DNA of 64,000 nucleotides, from contig OZ020189.1 in NCBI GenBank assembly GCA_963971165.1, positions 992,001 through 1,056,000 on the forward strand, written 5' to 3'. The number at the start of each line of letters is the position of its first letter. The stretch's first letter is position 1. Under the pieces are notes generated by a model, which did not search any database, was not told where the DNA came from, and saw nothing but the letters and a program-made list of their open reading frames with translations. The translations under genes and the position numbers were made by a program. Source of the DNA: Philopedon plagiatum. Lineage: Eukaryota > Arthropoda > Insecta > Coleoptera > Curculionidae. Of this stretch, positions 20,001 to 32,946 are shown piece after piece.

Positions 20001-20640
20001 GTAAAATGCCTTGTAATAAAGATGCATTATCATAAATGCATAGGTTAAGACGTAACTAAAAATTTAAAAATAAAATCTTATGCAAAAAATACTTTTTAAA
20101 AAGAAGCTTTTATTATTTCGATGTACTAAACTATCACTATCTGTTTTAGTGAAACCTGCTTTTCCAATCCAGATCTATTAAGTAGTTTCGGTGATATTTA
20201 AAAAAAAATTAAAAACTTTAACACCCTGAATCTTAGAAGCGAAGCAAAAGCGTACCTATGTTGACACGAACTATTTTTGAGTAAGAATCTCCTCCCACGC
20301 AATGGCACATGTTTTTTGAAACACCCTATATACTATACATATCGACTTCCGCCAAGAAGAGTAAAAAAATCGGCGTTAATTCCTTATGCAGCGATTAATG
20401 TTAAACGCACATTATTAAAAACAACTTTAGATTTATCTTTATTAAAGTTAAATTTTCGACACGACAGGCAATTCCGGCCCTCTCAAGTTAAACATCTGTT
20501 CAAGCGGGAGTATAATATTCATTACATGTAGCAGCGCCGAGGCCGCGCGTAAACGATACTAATCATCCCTAAATTAATTTCTTAGGACAAAAATATCCGG
20601 GATAAAATATACTGTTACTACAGGGATTTGATGTAGTGAA
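20000..20640. other. intergenic, no gene seen
   Basis: AT-rich with a plus-strand frame of 84 codons (20,277-20,531) that shows no family resemblance. No repeat partner noted. Confidence 0.4.
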
Positions 20641-20907
20641 TTTATTGTATCGAGGCCTGCTATCGAGATAACAGACCGTAATTCGTCTGGACGTTGCACC
20701 GAAGCCAGTAGACTACAAATAGAGTTGAATTAATTTATGATAGAACTCTGCTGATATTGGTTCCTCCGAAAAGTGCCTAGATCAGTAGTAGTGAGCAGTG
20801 AACCCGGGGCCGCATCAAGCTGACACGACAGGTCGCCTGTTTTATTTTCGTTTGATTTTGGTATTTTGTGTTTGTGATGTTGGTGTTTCTGTGGGTGTTT
20901 TTTGTGT

Positions 20908-21125
20908 AGTGTGTGTTTTAAACATTTTACTTTTGGACTATATAGATTTCAGAGACTAGATTTTCTTGGTGTTTATTATTTAAGTTAAACGGTAAGTACA
21001 AGTCAGGTCCTGTCTTTTAGCCAACCTCTAAACGTAAAATAGGCCAGACTTCAAGAGGGTGCCATAAATGACAAGTGACTTGGCTACCATATTACGAGAC
21101 CTAAGAGAAAGTTTACTATGGAGGC
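20908..21125 (+). mobile_element. 5' end of an unidentified retroelement (copy 1)
   Basis: Nearly identical to 43,376-43,595 in the same orientation. The shared block runs from GTGTGTGTTTTAAACAT through AACGTAAAATAG to ATGACAAGTGACTTGGC. In both copies the conserved ATG is followed by an open start MTSDLATxLRDLR, consistent with a 5' UTR leading into ORF1/gag. Similarity ends soon after in both, and the flanks upstream differ. The superfamily is not determined. Confidence 0.65.
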
Positions 21126-21129
21126 GTCA

Positions 21130-23040
21130 AAACCTGCATAATTTTTTCATGACTGGCAAACCCGTTGCGCACCGATAGGGTGATCCAAAAAGTTTGCAAC
21201 AAATGTGAAATTAATTTTTTCTAAAACTGCTCTGAAAATACCTAAAAAACATACTACTGACTAAAACCGAAAATCAATAATTTTAAACAAGGTTTACACA
21301 CGTTTCAAGGAACAATTATTATGCAACCAACCATTCGCCAGACCTATCTTTCATACAATCTTGAACAAAAGTTTCGAAATCTAGTAGGCGGCACTTTTAG
21401 CAGCAGTCATAATTTTAAAGCTGTCTCCTAGCAATCAATTTAATTTGTTTAATTATTGACGGTGTTATCTCAACTGCCACCCAGAGAATCGACAAGATTT
21501 AACTATATAGAATTAAAGTGAAATTCCGTAAAAATAATAATAAAAATGATCTGTGAAAATCTCGACTAAGATTATGCTCCAGAGATATCAAAAAAAGCCG
21601 CAGAAGTATTCCAAAATCTCCTTCCTTCACTTCGGTTTCAAGAGAAAGATTGTATACCTATATACGTAAAAATTTAGCATATTTCTTGATAAATTTGCGA
21701 AAAGCTCAAAAAAAAATTAATGACATAAAGTTTACTCGTCTTATGCTTACCCTTGTGAGTTTAAATCTTTTGGTTGTCGAATTAGGATTGGAAAATCTGG
21801 CCGCTAAAATTCAACATATTTCTAACATGTTCACATCAACAATCTGATGCTGGCAGCATGCCATAGTAGGCCCAGATTACCACAGATTAAGTCCCTTAAT
21901 AGCCCTTCTTTAGGGCTCAGAACTGCTGCCTTCATCCCTTTTTGCTTGTCCATACGCTTTACCCAGCAGAATTATTCTAGTAAAAAATGCCATACGAAAA
22001 AAAAAATAATTTTTTGTGATTATTTTTATGTGATTTTTGAATATTAAAAATGTTTGTCGATAGGAAAAAATTACGTTTTTCTCATAGTTTTGTTTTATTG
22101 ATTTTTAGGGATCCATGAAAACGGAAGTCCTTTTTTCGAAGCCTCTTATATGTCCTAATCAAATAAAAACTAAGACAATCTCCACACGAAAACGAAATGG
22201 AAGAGAATTATTTACTAAAGTAGAAAAATTTAAGTATCCCGTCTCGACTGGCGGCTTTGTAATTAAAAACCTCAAAGTTCCAAACTTTAATTGGGCCGTG
22301 GAGAAAAATATCCATTTAATGGAAGGCTTTCGGACACTGAATTGGCGTTATAAAATTTCGTGGTTCGGTTTAAGTAGCTCGGGGGCGTTAGACAGAACTG
22401 GTTTTAATTAGTTTTGATTGCACGAAAATCTGAAATGATTGTAAGATAAGATAAATAATGGTGTTTGGAATACTATATAATATATCTTTATCGATAAAAC
22501 TTTTTTGCGAAAAGCATTGCTCCAAATAAACATTTTTCAAAAATATACCTTACAGAATAATTGCCTATTACTTGCATAATTTAGAGAAGTATGATACACA
22601 TACACTCGCTGTAAATCATATTTTATTAAATTGTGAACTTAAAAACAACGTGTATATCATACATTTTTAAATTATGGAGTCATTATATTAGTGGGCCTAT
22701 TTCGGGCTGGATCTCTGTTGAAATGAAGCAGACTATTAGGCTTCCTGGAAATTCACTAATACCGCCAACTGTAATATGAATGGAGAAATAGCGACGTACG
22801 TTTAGCTAATAGAATTACCATTAGGCTCTGGTCAAGTTGTTTTGCCAATTTATTATTATTAAGTGATAATTATTACACGCAATAGTGCCACCAAATTTTA
22901 AAAAGGAAGCAATTTTTTAACTTATCTGCTTGTATCGCAATAGAGAATATGTATACCTATATCCTAAATAGATCTGAAGTACATTTTTTTTATATTCCCT
23001 GCATAAATTAAATATTTGTGGTGATTGTTTTTATCAATTT
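21130..23040. other. intergenic, no supported gene
   Basis: Contains an open frame of 98 codons at 22,115-22,411 (plus), not recognised. Otherwise AT-rich. Confidence 0.4.
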
Positions 23041-23890
23041 ATTTTGGTCTTTATTAACAAAAAAAAAAAGGATTTTCTACTGCAAATTTTCGCGCTAATT
23101 TCTAAATTTGTAAAACGTGATCCCATTAACTGTGACGTCAAGAGTCCAGTATTTCCAGTAATTCCAGTATTGTAGGATCATCGAAAAATCAGTAAAAGTG
23201 GCATTTAATGCGTAAATCTTTTTTATGTATATTTCACGCCGAAATCGGTCCAGAAAAAATCTTGCATCAAAATCTGGTATTTTTGCGAAATTTTGACACA
23301 TCATAATATTAATAATTTCTACTGCAATTCTTTGTTTTCATGGCAATGGTCCAAAATTCGAAAATTTAAAAATTTCAAATTTTGCATGTCCGCGATGCAG
23401 ATAAACCTATTTACTTATATCTTAAACGAAAAAATAGGCGACTTAAATTAGTGGGAGGTATTCTTAGATAATTAACGGATGAAATAAAATCAAAAATAAT
23501 CACTAAATAGGAAAAATAGTGTAAAACAATGTCGGTTAAAAATAGGATATCTTGGAAAGTATCTAGAAAATTTAGCTTTTACCCCTTAAATACGCTCCTG
23601 GATGACCCATTCTGTAATCATTTTAAAATCTGATTATTATCCCTCTATAAGACAGCGTTGAAAAATTGGAAAAAAATTAGGAAGGAAAAATACGGAGTGA
23701 TGGAAACGTACGGATGTCGAGTGCAAAAAAGGCAAAGAAAATCGTAATTTTATCGGCGATTGCTCCCTTCCTATAAAGGATGAAGAAACTGAAAGATATG
23801 GATATCATGTATTTCGACGAGCTCTTTCCGATGACGTATATGGGATTTTAATTTGAGCCATTTTTAACCCACAAAAAAATAAAAAACGTG
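23040..23890 (+). repeat. dispersed repeat R1, most complete copy
   Basis: Partner copies: 51,503-51,960 (same strand), 44,440-46,165 (opposite strand, split by a hAT-like insertion) and the 5' part at 62,455-62,545. Shared landmarks include TTTCAAATTTTGCATGTCC, ACCCCTTAAATACGCTCCTG and ATCGGCGATTGCTCCCTTCC. No ORF. This copy serves as the empty site for the 44.6-kb hAT insertion. Confidence 0.85.
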
Positions 23891-24634
23891 AATGTTGCTG
23901 TTAGATTTTCCTTGTATATCGTGCATTCCGAATCACATAAACTAGTGCAAATATACCCTTTCACTCGCATAAATCTTTGTATTGCATTTGGAAATCGTCC
24001 ATGTTTTCCTTCGAGCGAATAAAACTTAAAAATGTGTCTCGTCGTATCGCATTAGCATACATATAGAGTCGGAGAGAAAATTTCAGATCTGTCTTCATAA
24101 ATTTTCAACAAAGTCAGAAAGGCGGCAATAAATTTTCATGTGCTGGTTTTGTTGCGAGTCGGGGTCGAAGAGTTGATGGCAGTTTCCACTTTTTATTATC
24201 TTGTTGCTCTGTGTTACCTGTTTTTTTTTTGTATACTTTGACAAACGTACTTGTAATATTTTATAAGATTTACTCAGTGATATTTTATAGAACCTTAGGA
24301 GACTATAGATACTATTTAAAGTCTCTAGAGCACGTATCACCTAAAATAATTTATGTATACAGGTAGTTTATGCACAACTGCTTGATATACTGTAACCTCA
24401 TAAAGTCCCGCATAAATTCGATATTAATTCAAAGAAACAAATTTTAAGAAAAATGCTGAGACCCGTCAATTTTTAATATTAATTGCACATTTTTTGACAT
24501 AATAAAATAGTACCGGGACACATATTTATGGAAAAGAAACTGTAGTTTAATAAAAAAAAGTTGAACCAAATCAGAAATAAAGGAAAATTTTTCAACATTT
24601 AAACGTCACTTTTATTATTAAATAAATTACTATT

Positions 24635-25090
24635 TAGTGGCATATTCATGAGCCTTTATAGCAGCATTGCCACGAGCCAGCATTGAGTCGACTAACGTTT
24701 GTAACCGATTTAAAGGAATTTGTCCCCACTCCTTCTTAATAGCTTGAAATAAAGCTTCTTTATTCCAATAATTTCAGCATCTTGCTCTGCGAGCTAACTC
24801 CTTCCACAGACGCTCTATGGGGTTTAAATGAGCACTTTGACTGGGGCCACTGTAGAACCCTGACTTTTCACTTTTCATGAATTGGGTTATGTGCTTGGAT
24901 GCATGCTTCCGATCGTTATCGTGCTGAAAGTACCACCCAGTTGGCATGTTCTCCTTAGCATGCGGCAGCATTTGGGTCTTTAATATGTTCTCATACACGA
25001 TTCGATCCATAGTCCCTCCACCTCCGTTGCGTGAAAAACACCCCCAACACATAACACTGCCGCCTCCATTGGTAGGCGGCAGTAACAAAC
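24635..25090 (-). pseudogene. Tc1-like transposase, C-terminal half, frameshifted
   Basis: The minus-strand frame from 25,088 reads GGGSVMCWGCFSRNGGGG, then WYFQHDNDRKHASKHITQF (HDN with the second catalytic Asp) and SAHLNPIERLWKELARR (family NPIEnlW block). A frameshift near 24,770 separates the end, which then reads IPLNRLQTLVDSMLARGNAA and a stop near 24,637. The N-terminal DNA-binding region is missing. Confidence 0.85.
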
Positions 25091-25312
25091 AAGAATTGTC
25101 AACTAGGTCGGCGCATTTTATTTTTTAGTTTTAATTTCATTTTAAACTAGTTTTATTATTATTGCAAGTGCTGTGTTATGTGTTGAGTATTAGAATGTTA
25201 ACTGTAAAATTGTATATAAAGGCAAGCCATTCCATATTGCCGCTTTGACGATTGTAGAGATTTTTAATTTGTGACGTGAATAAAGAATTTTGAATTTTGA
25301 GAAGATAGACAG

Positions 25313-25445
25313 TGACAATAGATCAAGCGTGGTGATGAGCGAGAAGAGGAAGTTTTCTGGTGAAGACTGGGACATTGATGAGTCGTAGGATAGAATCAAA
25401 GTTGCTAAGTATCCAAAGTGATGCCATTCCCCAGATGCGGAAATA
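25313..25445 (-). pseudogene. LINE A fragment
   Basis: The plus-strand run GTGATGAGCGAGAAGAGG..CCAGATGCGG corresponds to the inverted C-terminal region found at 49,430-49,550. Both ends truncated. Confidence 0.65.
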
Positions 25446-25649
25446 CTATTTTACATTTTTGGAATCTCCAGAAAATTTTCTATTAAATAAAGCTATATTT
25501 TCGGGAATTCGCATCAAGCACAGGATTTTTTTAAAAAGGGGTAACAAAAATGAAATTTTTTACGCTTGTAAATACAATTTTTTATCAAGTTCCGGGAAAA
25601 ACCGTTAACAAAACCTTAACATGGGTATTTAAAAAAATTAAGTTGATGA

Positions 25650-26225
25650 TCGCTGTAGTGATGTAAGGATACATATCCAAAAATCCGTTGGATCCGAATA
25701 TTAAAAGAATCCGGATTATCCGTAACCGGCCGAGAATTTGATTCGGAATCAAAATAAATTCGCATCGGCTGGTTACTAATGCAAAGTGCAAAGAGAAAAC
25801 GGAATCGGAATCGACTGTAAGCGAACAACACGGTCTGCGATGTGGCATATTTGATCTTATGCTTTCTCTTTCTAATGACCTTTCCTAAAAAAAGATAGCA
25901 TAGTTATCGGGGTAACGGGTATCATATGAGATGAGACCCATTGGTTAAACTAGTCCCGCCTCACCCGAACCGAATTCAAACGAGAACGGCGCGACGCCGT
26001 GCCTTCCTATCCTTAACCTTCGACTTCGACTGATATGATACCGCATCGACCTACCTACTACCTAGCCGTGTATCCGGATAGAAAATGTTTTAGTGTTGCA
26101 TGCATACGTATACATGATCTGTAACCGCTTTTGCGCGGGTCAAGAAATGGATACGTATTCAGATAATGGATACGGATATTAGCTGATTCCGATTCCGTAT
26201 GATTCGGATATCTAAAGAATACGGA
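25650..26225. repeat. region of short GGATAC/ATCCGAAT-type repeats
   Basis: Many variants of GGATATCCG, GGATACGTATTC and GATTCGGAATC cluster at 25,665-25,780 and 26,080-26,225, with non-repetitive DNA between. The two clusters are roughly inverted relative to each other, as in a mobile element with iterated subterminal repeats. No ORF. Confidence 0.45.
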
Positions 26226-26229
26226 AATT

Positions 26230-26920
26230 TACAACACTAGATCGCTGCCCAAAAACGACGTCCCCGACTTTTTATGTTAACGCCAGAAAAAAATTAAATT
26301 AAAAATTCGAAAATTCAGTTTTGTCAAAATACACATCTTTTTTATTAGTTCTTTAATTACGCAACTTTTGTCCCATTTAACCAATTTTGTTTTTCTAACT
26401 ATTAACGAGATCCCCAAACTGGCCCTTTTTATCTTGGGCACCATACATAACGATTAAATAAAATTGATCTAGTAATTTTACCTAATGGATATTTTTCCTA
26501 GTAAGATATTTTAATTATTGCGAGTTGATTATTATTTATTGCCATATCAAATTGGTATAAGAAAACCTGAAATCTATATTAAGTCAAAGTATTCATGTGT
26601 CTAAAATAATTAGTACGATTTTCCACCCGAATTTAACAACACAATAAAAATCATTCACCCGGTAAAAAAACTATAAATTTCGAACTTATTCGATTTCTGA
26701 ATCAAATTAGAGTAAGTGATTGGATCAGGGGCCAAACCTAATGGGTTTGCATAATCTCGATCTGAATTTCTAAGTTGGAGAATTGCGCCTGGAGCGATAT
26801 CGCCATTCGACACCGGCCGTACTTGAGAAATCAATTATCAGTTCCCAGATATTTGGCTGCTTCTCGGCATGTGTTATTTATAAGTACTAATATATAAAAT
26901 CGTAAATTGACTGACTCACT
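26230..26920. other. intergenic, no gene seen
   Basis: AT-rich, featureless by eye. Confidence 0.4.
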
Positions 26921-26924
26921 CGTT

Positions 26925-27730
26925 CATCAACGCCCAGCCAAAACTACTAATGCTAAAAAGTTGAAATTTTGCACACAGCCTTATTTTACGTCGTAGATGT
27001 CGACTAAGAAAGGATACTGCAAAACTCGCCCCCTAAGGGGGTAGAAGCAACCCCTAAACATTAACTTTTTTATTTTAAAAACAACTAAGTTTTAAGGAAA
27101 ACGTCAAAACATGTCAATTTGAGTTTATCTTTTTACATAAAACTGCTTTTTTTCGTGTTGGAATTTTACCCCCAGGGGGTAAAAACACACTTCTACCACT
27201 GATTTATCAAGGCCCAGCCCTAACTACCAAAGATAGAAAGCTGAAATTTTGCATACAGCTTTAGTTTAGGTCCCAGACGTCCAATAAGAAAATATATTGC
27301 TATAAACTCACCCTCTAAAGAGGTAAAATCAACCCCTACAATTTAAATAATTTCTTAGTTCAAAAACCCATGGGTTTTATGAAAAAGCCGAAACACGTCG
27401 ATTTTATTTAATTTTTGTGTTGGAATACCCATAAGGGGTAAAAACACCTCCTCACCAGATCTGCTAAACCCTACATCGGGTCGCGTCGTGAAATTTTGAA
27501 ATTTGGCATGCAGATTTGCTTTGCGGTCTTGGTGCAAAATAGTAGCGGGTGTTATGAAAGTATCTTGCTAGGGGGGTAAAGTCATTCCCAAAAAATGAAA
27601 ACATTTTTTATTCCTAAACGACAGATTGTATTGACAAACGCCGAACCATGTAAATTTTTTTTAGATAAGAACCAATTTTTTTGTGTTGAAATTTAATCCC
27701 TAAGGGGAACGCCTTTTTGGTTTATACTTA
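26925..27730 (+). repeat. three diverged tandem units of about 260 bp
   Basis: Each unit contains a (GCCCAGCC)-like start, GAAATTTTGCACACAG, a block CCCCCTAAGGGGGTA-like, then a T-rich stretch ending in GTGTTGGAATTT with another pyrimidine-rich palindrome. Units begin near 26,925, 27,205 and 27,460 and have drifted considerably. Related phrases occur at 19.3, 42.85 and 55.0 kb, so this is an insect-wide type of dispersed tandem repeat. Confidence 0.75.
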
Positions 27731-28049
27731 AATAATCTGGCAACCGTGCTTTCAGATTTACGGGCCGCATGACCTAGCGTGATCTAGCCATCATTTTTTA
27801 TTTTCCGCGTACTTTATTGTTATACACAGAAGCTAGAGTTTAAAAAAAATTGCACATACTGTATGGATGTACTTAACTGTCCAACAACTGATACAGTCAA
27901 ACTAATGTTTTTTACCGTGTTTTTTGTGCCAAAGTTACTCCGAAAACGAAATTTGAGAAGTGATCAAAAAAGAAAGCTTTCACATCTGTAAAATGATCGA
28001 AACTACAGCGTGTCCAGAAAAAACATCTTAACAGATGGGAAAATTTTTC

Positions 28050-29585
28050 GCCCTGACACCGCCCAAATTCTCAGAAAAAAATGATAAATGGGAATGGAGA
28101 AAGTGAATTTTTAATGACATTCGGTAACCAAGCGATTTGTAGGAGTCTAAAAGTTCATTAACTAGGTGTTCATAGTTTGCATCCATATTGTTGCCTAAAA
28201 ATCCCCTAACTGCCCTTACAAATGAGTTCCAAACTCTGAATTCTTGCGTGGTGAGCTTTTCTATAAAATTGCCATCGTCCAGCAATTTTCTAATTTGTGG
28301 CCCAATAAAAATGCCTTCTTTTAATTTGACGTCACTTAACTGGAGAAAGACTTGTCTTAGGTATTTAAATCCGTCATCTTCTTTATTCATAGCCTTCACA
28401 AAGTTTTTTATCAGTCCAAGTTTAATTGAAGAGGAGGCAAAAGGACATGTTTTGGGTCTACAAGGGGCACATACCTAACATTTTGAGATCCTGGTTGAAA
28501 TTCACTCCTTTCCGGCCAAATTTTCGTTACATAATGTTTATTCACCGCACGACTGTCCCACAAACAAAGAAAACAGCAGTATTTTGTAAATCCTCCCTGA
28601 AGTCCCACTAAAATTGATATAACTTTTAAATCCCCACATATCTGCCATTGGTACCGGTTGTAGTTTATTTTATCTAAAAGGATACGCATATTTTCATAGG
28701 TTTCTTTCATTGTCACTGAATGGGCAACTGGTATAGATGGTTTTAAATTTCCATTATGTAATAACACCGTTTTTAAACTATATTTCGATGAGTCTATGAA
28801 CAAGCGCCACTCACACGGAGAATGCTCGATATTGAGTTCCTGCAGTAAACCAGCGATATCAGTACACGCACATAACGAATTTTCCATATTGTAAAATCCA
28901 GAAAACGTAGCATTTCTTTTCCTAAAAGTCGTAATTTTTGTTTCTTTGGCTAGTAAGTTCCACTCCTTAAGACGGGAACCAAGAAGTTCTGACTGTTACT
29001 TTGACAAGCCCAAATCACGTATTAAATTATTTAACTCACTCAAATGTGGCTCGCCGGAAGTGGTACCTGGAGTAAAAGTGGGGCCGGTACACTGTTCTTC
29101 GGAGCTGTTTGATGATGCATTACTATCTCCATTATCTCCCAAATCAATATCTTGCCAATCTAAAGGCGCAGTCGGTACTGGTAAGTCTGCATTGTGAGGA
29201 ACAGGTCTTACGACAGAAGGCAAATTCGGATATTCGATCTTGCGCTTTTCTTTTTTGGAATAACCTTCAGTCCTTGTCATGCAAAAATAGAAATCGTCAA
29301 AATATGTAATTGGTGGGTTCTCGCCATACCATGGGAACTGCAAAAGGCATACTTTTTCTCTTCCCTTTCATCCACTGCACCAATCACACGCTACAGTTGA
29401 TACAGCACACATGGGGAGCCCACTGCTTGCCTTGGTCTCAGATTAAAACACCAAAATACATGAAATAGGCTTTTTTCACATTTTCAGAAACTGGTCTGGC
29501 TTGTGACGTCACTAGAAATTCTCCACAAATATAACAAAACTTGTCAGGAGAAATTTTGCAACTGCGACGCATTTCACTTGACATT
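28050..29585 (-). pseudogene. fuller copy of the multicopy zinc-cluster protein family, frameshifted
   Basis: Reads from ATG at about 29,584. The N-terminus has CYICGEF and HVCC..C motifs (zinc-binding), then YFDDFYFCMTRTEGYSKKEK, a polar linker, RDLGLSK, and from 28,887 the core with PCEWRLFIDSSKYSLKTVLL, GDLKVISILVGLQGGFTK, CCFLCLWDSRA and DPKHVLLPPLQ. After a frameshift near 28,411 it continues to SLKIHFLHSHLSFFSENLGG. At least three frame breaks plus stops near 29,400 make it a pseudogene. It is truncated before the basic tail kept in the 13.2-kb copy. Host gene or mobile-element origin is not settled; copy number in arthropods argues for the latter. Confidence 0.75.
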
Positions 29586-30035
29586 TTCGTCGTTGACAAA
29601 ACTTTCTTAACTACACAGAACCACTCAGTTCGAAACTCAAAAGAAGACTGAATAAGAGAATAAGTTTAAGGTTATAACCAATCCATTTTAGGTTATCTTT
29701 CTGTTTTGCAATGCACCCCTTTTAGATGACCCCTCATAAAATTTACTACCTGCCACTATAAAAGGGTCTAATGAGCCCATTGAAAAGTGGTACGTATTAG
29801 GGCTTTATGAATATTTTTTATTATTATTAGAAAGGCATTAGCATTGTGAAAATAATGGCCTGAACTGTGTTACAAAAATCGTGTCGGACAGTGTTATCAG
29901 AAAATGTGTCCAAGAAATTTCCCCTCAGATGGTTAGAGATGGAGTTTGTATGGAAAGAAACGGTGGTCATGTTTAGTATTTCATAAAATGGTCTTGTTAT
30001 TTATTTTTGTAATATGTTATTGTAAAAACATATTC

Positions 30036-30288
30036 GTTACCCTAGAGTTACACTGTTGTATGTCGCATTTTTGTCAGATCGGACTTTTCACTATGACATA
30101 AGTGTATGTCCACATGTCTGTGGTTTCTATACAATTTCAAAGTTGTAAGATCAAGGTTAGGATGTAGGCAAGCAGAATTACATAGTTGTATGAAAGGTAA
30201 AATATCATGTTTCCAGTTACTAAATGGTATGTCTCACTCACTCAAAAGTTAATTGATTTTACATACAACAGTGTAACTCTAAGGTAAC
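30036..30288. repeat. 253-bp MITE
   Basis: Terminal inverted repeats of 28 bp, beginning GTTACCCTAGAGTTACACTG on the left, differ from the right arm by one base. The interior has no ORF. Flanking bases are palindromic (CATATT / AATATG), so the target duplication is unclear. Confidence 0.8.
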
Positions 30289-30339
30289 AATATGTATTTC
30301 AAAACACATTTTTAAAAGAATTCAAAATTTATTTTGTCA

Positions 30340-31022
30340 AATTTCATATTCGATCACTTTTCAGTTCTGGACAACACTTTCTTACGTTATTGTACATGCA
30401 TCGCTTTCGAACATGATCTCAGGTGGCACAACCACATTACTACTTCAATAGCAGCTAAAAAGCTTGGTTTCTCTGTCGAGCCAAAAAAATCTTTTCCCCT
30501 TCTAACTTACACACTTTCTATGTTACCCAAATAAGATCTAACCTAGAGTAGTGTTCCCACATCTGGGGTGCGGCATCACCTTCGACACTTAATATTCTTG
30601 ATTCTATTCAAAAGAGAGCCATTTGACCCATAAGTCATCCAGTCCTTACAAGAAAACTTCTTTCTTCCGCTCATCGCCGCGCTGTTGGGGATTTATCCCT
30701 TTTGTACCGAAACTTCCACGGATTTAATTTTCTTAGCTGCTATAATTTCTTCGTTGGCTGTTCCTAACAGAACAACAAGAGGCGCATTGGGTATGTCATT
30801 CCTTTACTGTCTGCTGCAAAAGCCTAGAACATCCCACTTCTCTCGCTTATTCATACCTAGGGTCTCCAGATTTTGGAACAAATTGCCTGCAGATGTTTTG
30901 TCTTCCCCTCCCAACCTCCAATCCTTTTAATCCCGTGTCAATAGATTACATTTCCCTTCTCTTCAGACGGTACGTTAGTACTAAGGCTTGAAATCTACTT
31001 GGACTGTCTTAGACAAAGAAAA
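30340..31022 (+). pseudogene. LINE A, 5'-truncated 3' end
   Basis: Degraded reverse-transcriptase C-terminal region in shifting frames: the part matching LxYCSHIWGAAS, then a stretch with TVPNRTTRGAL, then FIPRVSRFWNKLPADV and PNLQSF. It ends with a short 3' UTR and an A-rich tail (GACAAAGAAAAAA). Several stops and indels. Confidence 0.8.
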
Positions 31023-31029
31023 AATCAAA

Positions 31030-32150
31030 TTTACCATACGAAATATAATCTGAACGTGCTCAAGTAATTATTGTAAAAATGACCATATCGTTGGGAATTT
31101 TATGTAGAATTTGATTCTGCCAAAATTAAAGCCACGAACGGCGTGATTTTTCCGGAAAATGCGATTTTCCGGAGCCATGTCGTAAGGGTCGACCACCGAA
31201 AAATCCAAATTTTGTTCTTCCAAATGCAAAGTCCACCGGATGCTTTTAACTTTGTATAGGTTTAGGATCACTGTTAGAAATCACATGTGACGGGATTTTC
31301 CCAATGAGCAACGAAATTCGCAAAAAAATCGTCGCGAAACTTGAAAAGTACGTCGATTTTGAGCGGCTGTAAAGAATTCTCTAGCTAAAATAGTTTAACA
31401 AATTTTGGATGCATTACAGAATTGTTCCTTCTCTCTTGAATGGTTAAAACCGCGTCTTTTCCTTAATTCTTGTAGATGTTATTTCGAGGGTCTGCAAGCG
31501 TCTATGCGCAATTGCTGAAAAACTGTTATCGAAGTGAGCTTCTGGGTTATTGTCACAAGTCAAGAATTATATAACATTTCACAGCTCAGTAACATAGAAG
31601 TTAAATAAAGGTTAGGAATTAAAGAATAAGAGGACAAACCGAGATTGTAAACATAACTAAAAGATAGATAAAAAATGGCTACAGTGATAATGGCATTTAA
31701 TAATTAGAGATAAATATTTTATCTGCAGACGGTAATGGCAATGGAGGTGTATGGGAAAAGAGGTCGATCAAGACCACAGCAGAAAGGGATAGGTAAAGTC
31801 GTGATGATATCTATATACATATGTATAAAGTAGGAAGAAAATGAAGAGAATAAGAAGGAGAATTTTTATTTGGTGTAACGTTTCTTTGAAGGTTTTGCAA
31901 TCTAACAAGGCGATTGTATCAAGCGCTTCTTGCAGATTTTTACTCTAACAGCCACGTATGTTTTATATAGGTATAGAAAACGATTTTTAGATGATGAAAA
32001 TGCCCCTTAAGATTACTATTGAAAGCAAGACAAAATCGGCGGGAGTTGTATGAGACGGTTTCTTCGTAAGCACGTGCATAATGGTTTTGATAATTTTTAA
32101 ATGTCATTTGAAGAAAGCTTGAAAATTTCTTTTAGCATAGATTGAGTATG
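31030..32150. other. intergenic, no gene seen
   Basis: AT-rich. A short inverted string around TTTTCCGGAAAATGCGATTTTCCGG at 31,150 is a local palindrome. No supported ORF. Confidence 0.4.
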
Positions 32151-32156
32151 TTGAGT

Positions 32157-32219
32157 ATACAAAACTTGAACTTTTTCTGCTTAGATATGTTCTAAGCAGA
32201 AAAAGTTCAAGTTTTGTAT
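32157..32219. repeat. perfect 29-bp hairpin with 5-nt loop
   Basis: Left arm 32,157-32,185 (starting ATACAAAACTTGAACTTTTT) is matched without mismatch by the right arm 32,191-32,219; the loop is TATGT. It ends 1 bp before the target-site-like sequence of the neighbouring inverted-repeat element. Confidence 0.92.
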
Positions 32220-32227
32220 GAAGAAAA

Positions 32228-32821
32228 CAGTGGCGGTTGGTGAAAATTCAAAGTTGTATATTTCTGCTTCTACTTACAAGACCCGTACAAAATTTAGGGG
32301 TTTTAATAGTGTGCTCACTGGGAACGGTTCGATAAAGAAAAAAACATTTTGTTATTTGCGAAAGAAGTTGAATTTTTTTAATTTTGGCTCCGCTTCCACT
32401 GGGAAAAAAATAAACACGTTTAGGTATTTTATTTATTAGTTTTTCTAAACAAATTTTACATCATTTTATCGAGAATTTTTATATTTTAAGAGAAAAAATG
32501 TGTTAGTATAAAGTTACAGTCATTTGAATTTTATTTTTAATTCATGTTTTAGATTTAAAAAAAAATCAGATGAGTATAACTTTCTACTGACATATTTATT
32601 CTCTTCAAATTTAAAAATTTTCGACTAAATGATGTAAAATTTGTTTAGAAAAACTAATAAGTGAAATACCTATACCTATCAACTTTTTATCGCAAATAAA
32701 ATGTTTTGTTCTTTATCAAAACATTTCCAGTGGGCTCACTGTTGAAATCCCTAAATTTGGTACGGGTCCTTGTAAGTACTAACAGAGATACACAACTTTG
32801 AAATTTCACCAACCACCACAG
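32228..32821. repeat. 594-bp inverted-repeat element, hAT-like ends
   Basis: Ends read CAGTGGCGGTTGGTGAAA and the near-complement TTTCACCAACCACCACAG. Arms of about 240-270 bp are imperfectly complementary. Flanking octamers GAAGAAAA and GAACAAGA match at 6 of 8 positions, compatible with a decayed 8-bp duplication. A single-arm relative lies at 55,140-55,440. No ORF. Confidence 0.75.
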
Positions 32822-32946
32822 GAACAAGACACTTCTAATCTATTACTTTGTGTAGTTCTGGACGTGACGGATAGCTTTTAAAGTTGTAAAAGAATATCGA
32901 AATACAATAAATCCATTAAAATCTTTCGAATCGAAAAAATACTTAC

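Noticed and set aside
22115..22411. 98-codon plus-strand open frame
   Set aside because: No recognised family and a Lys-rich, AT-driven composition; may be chance.
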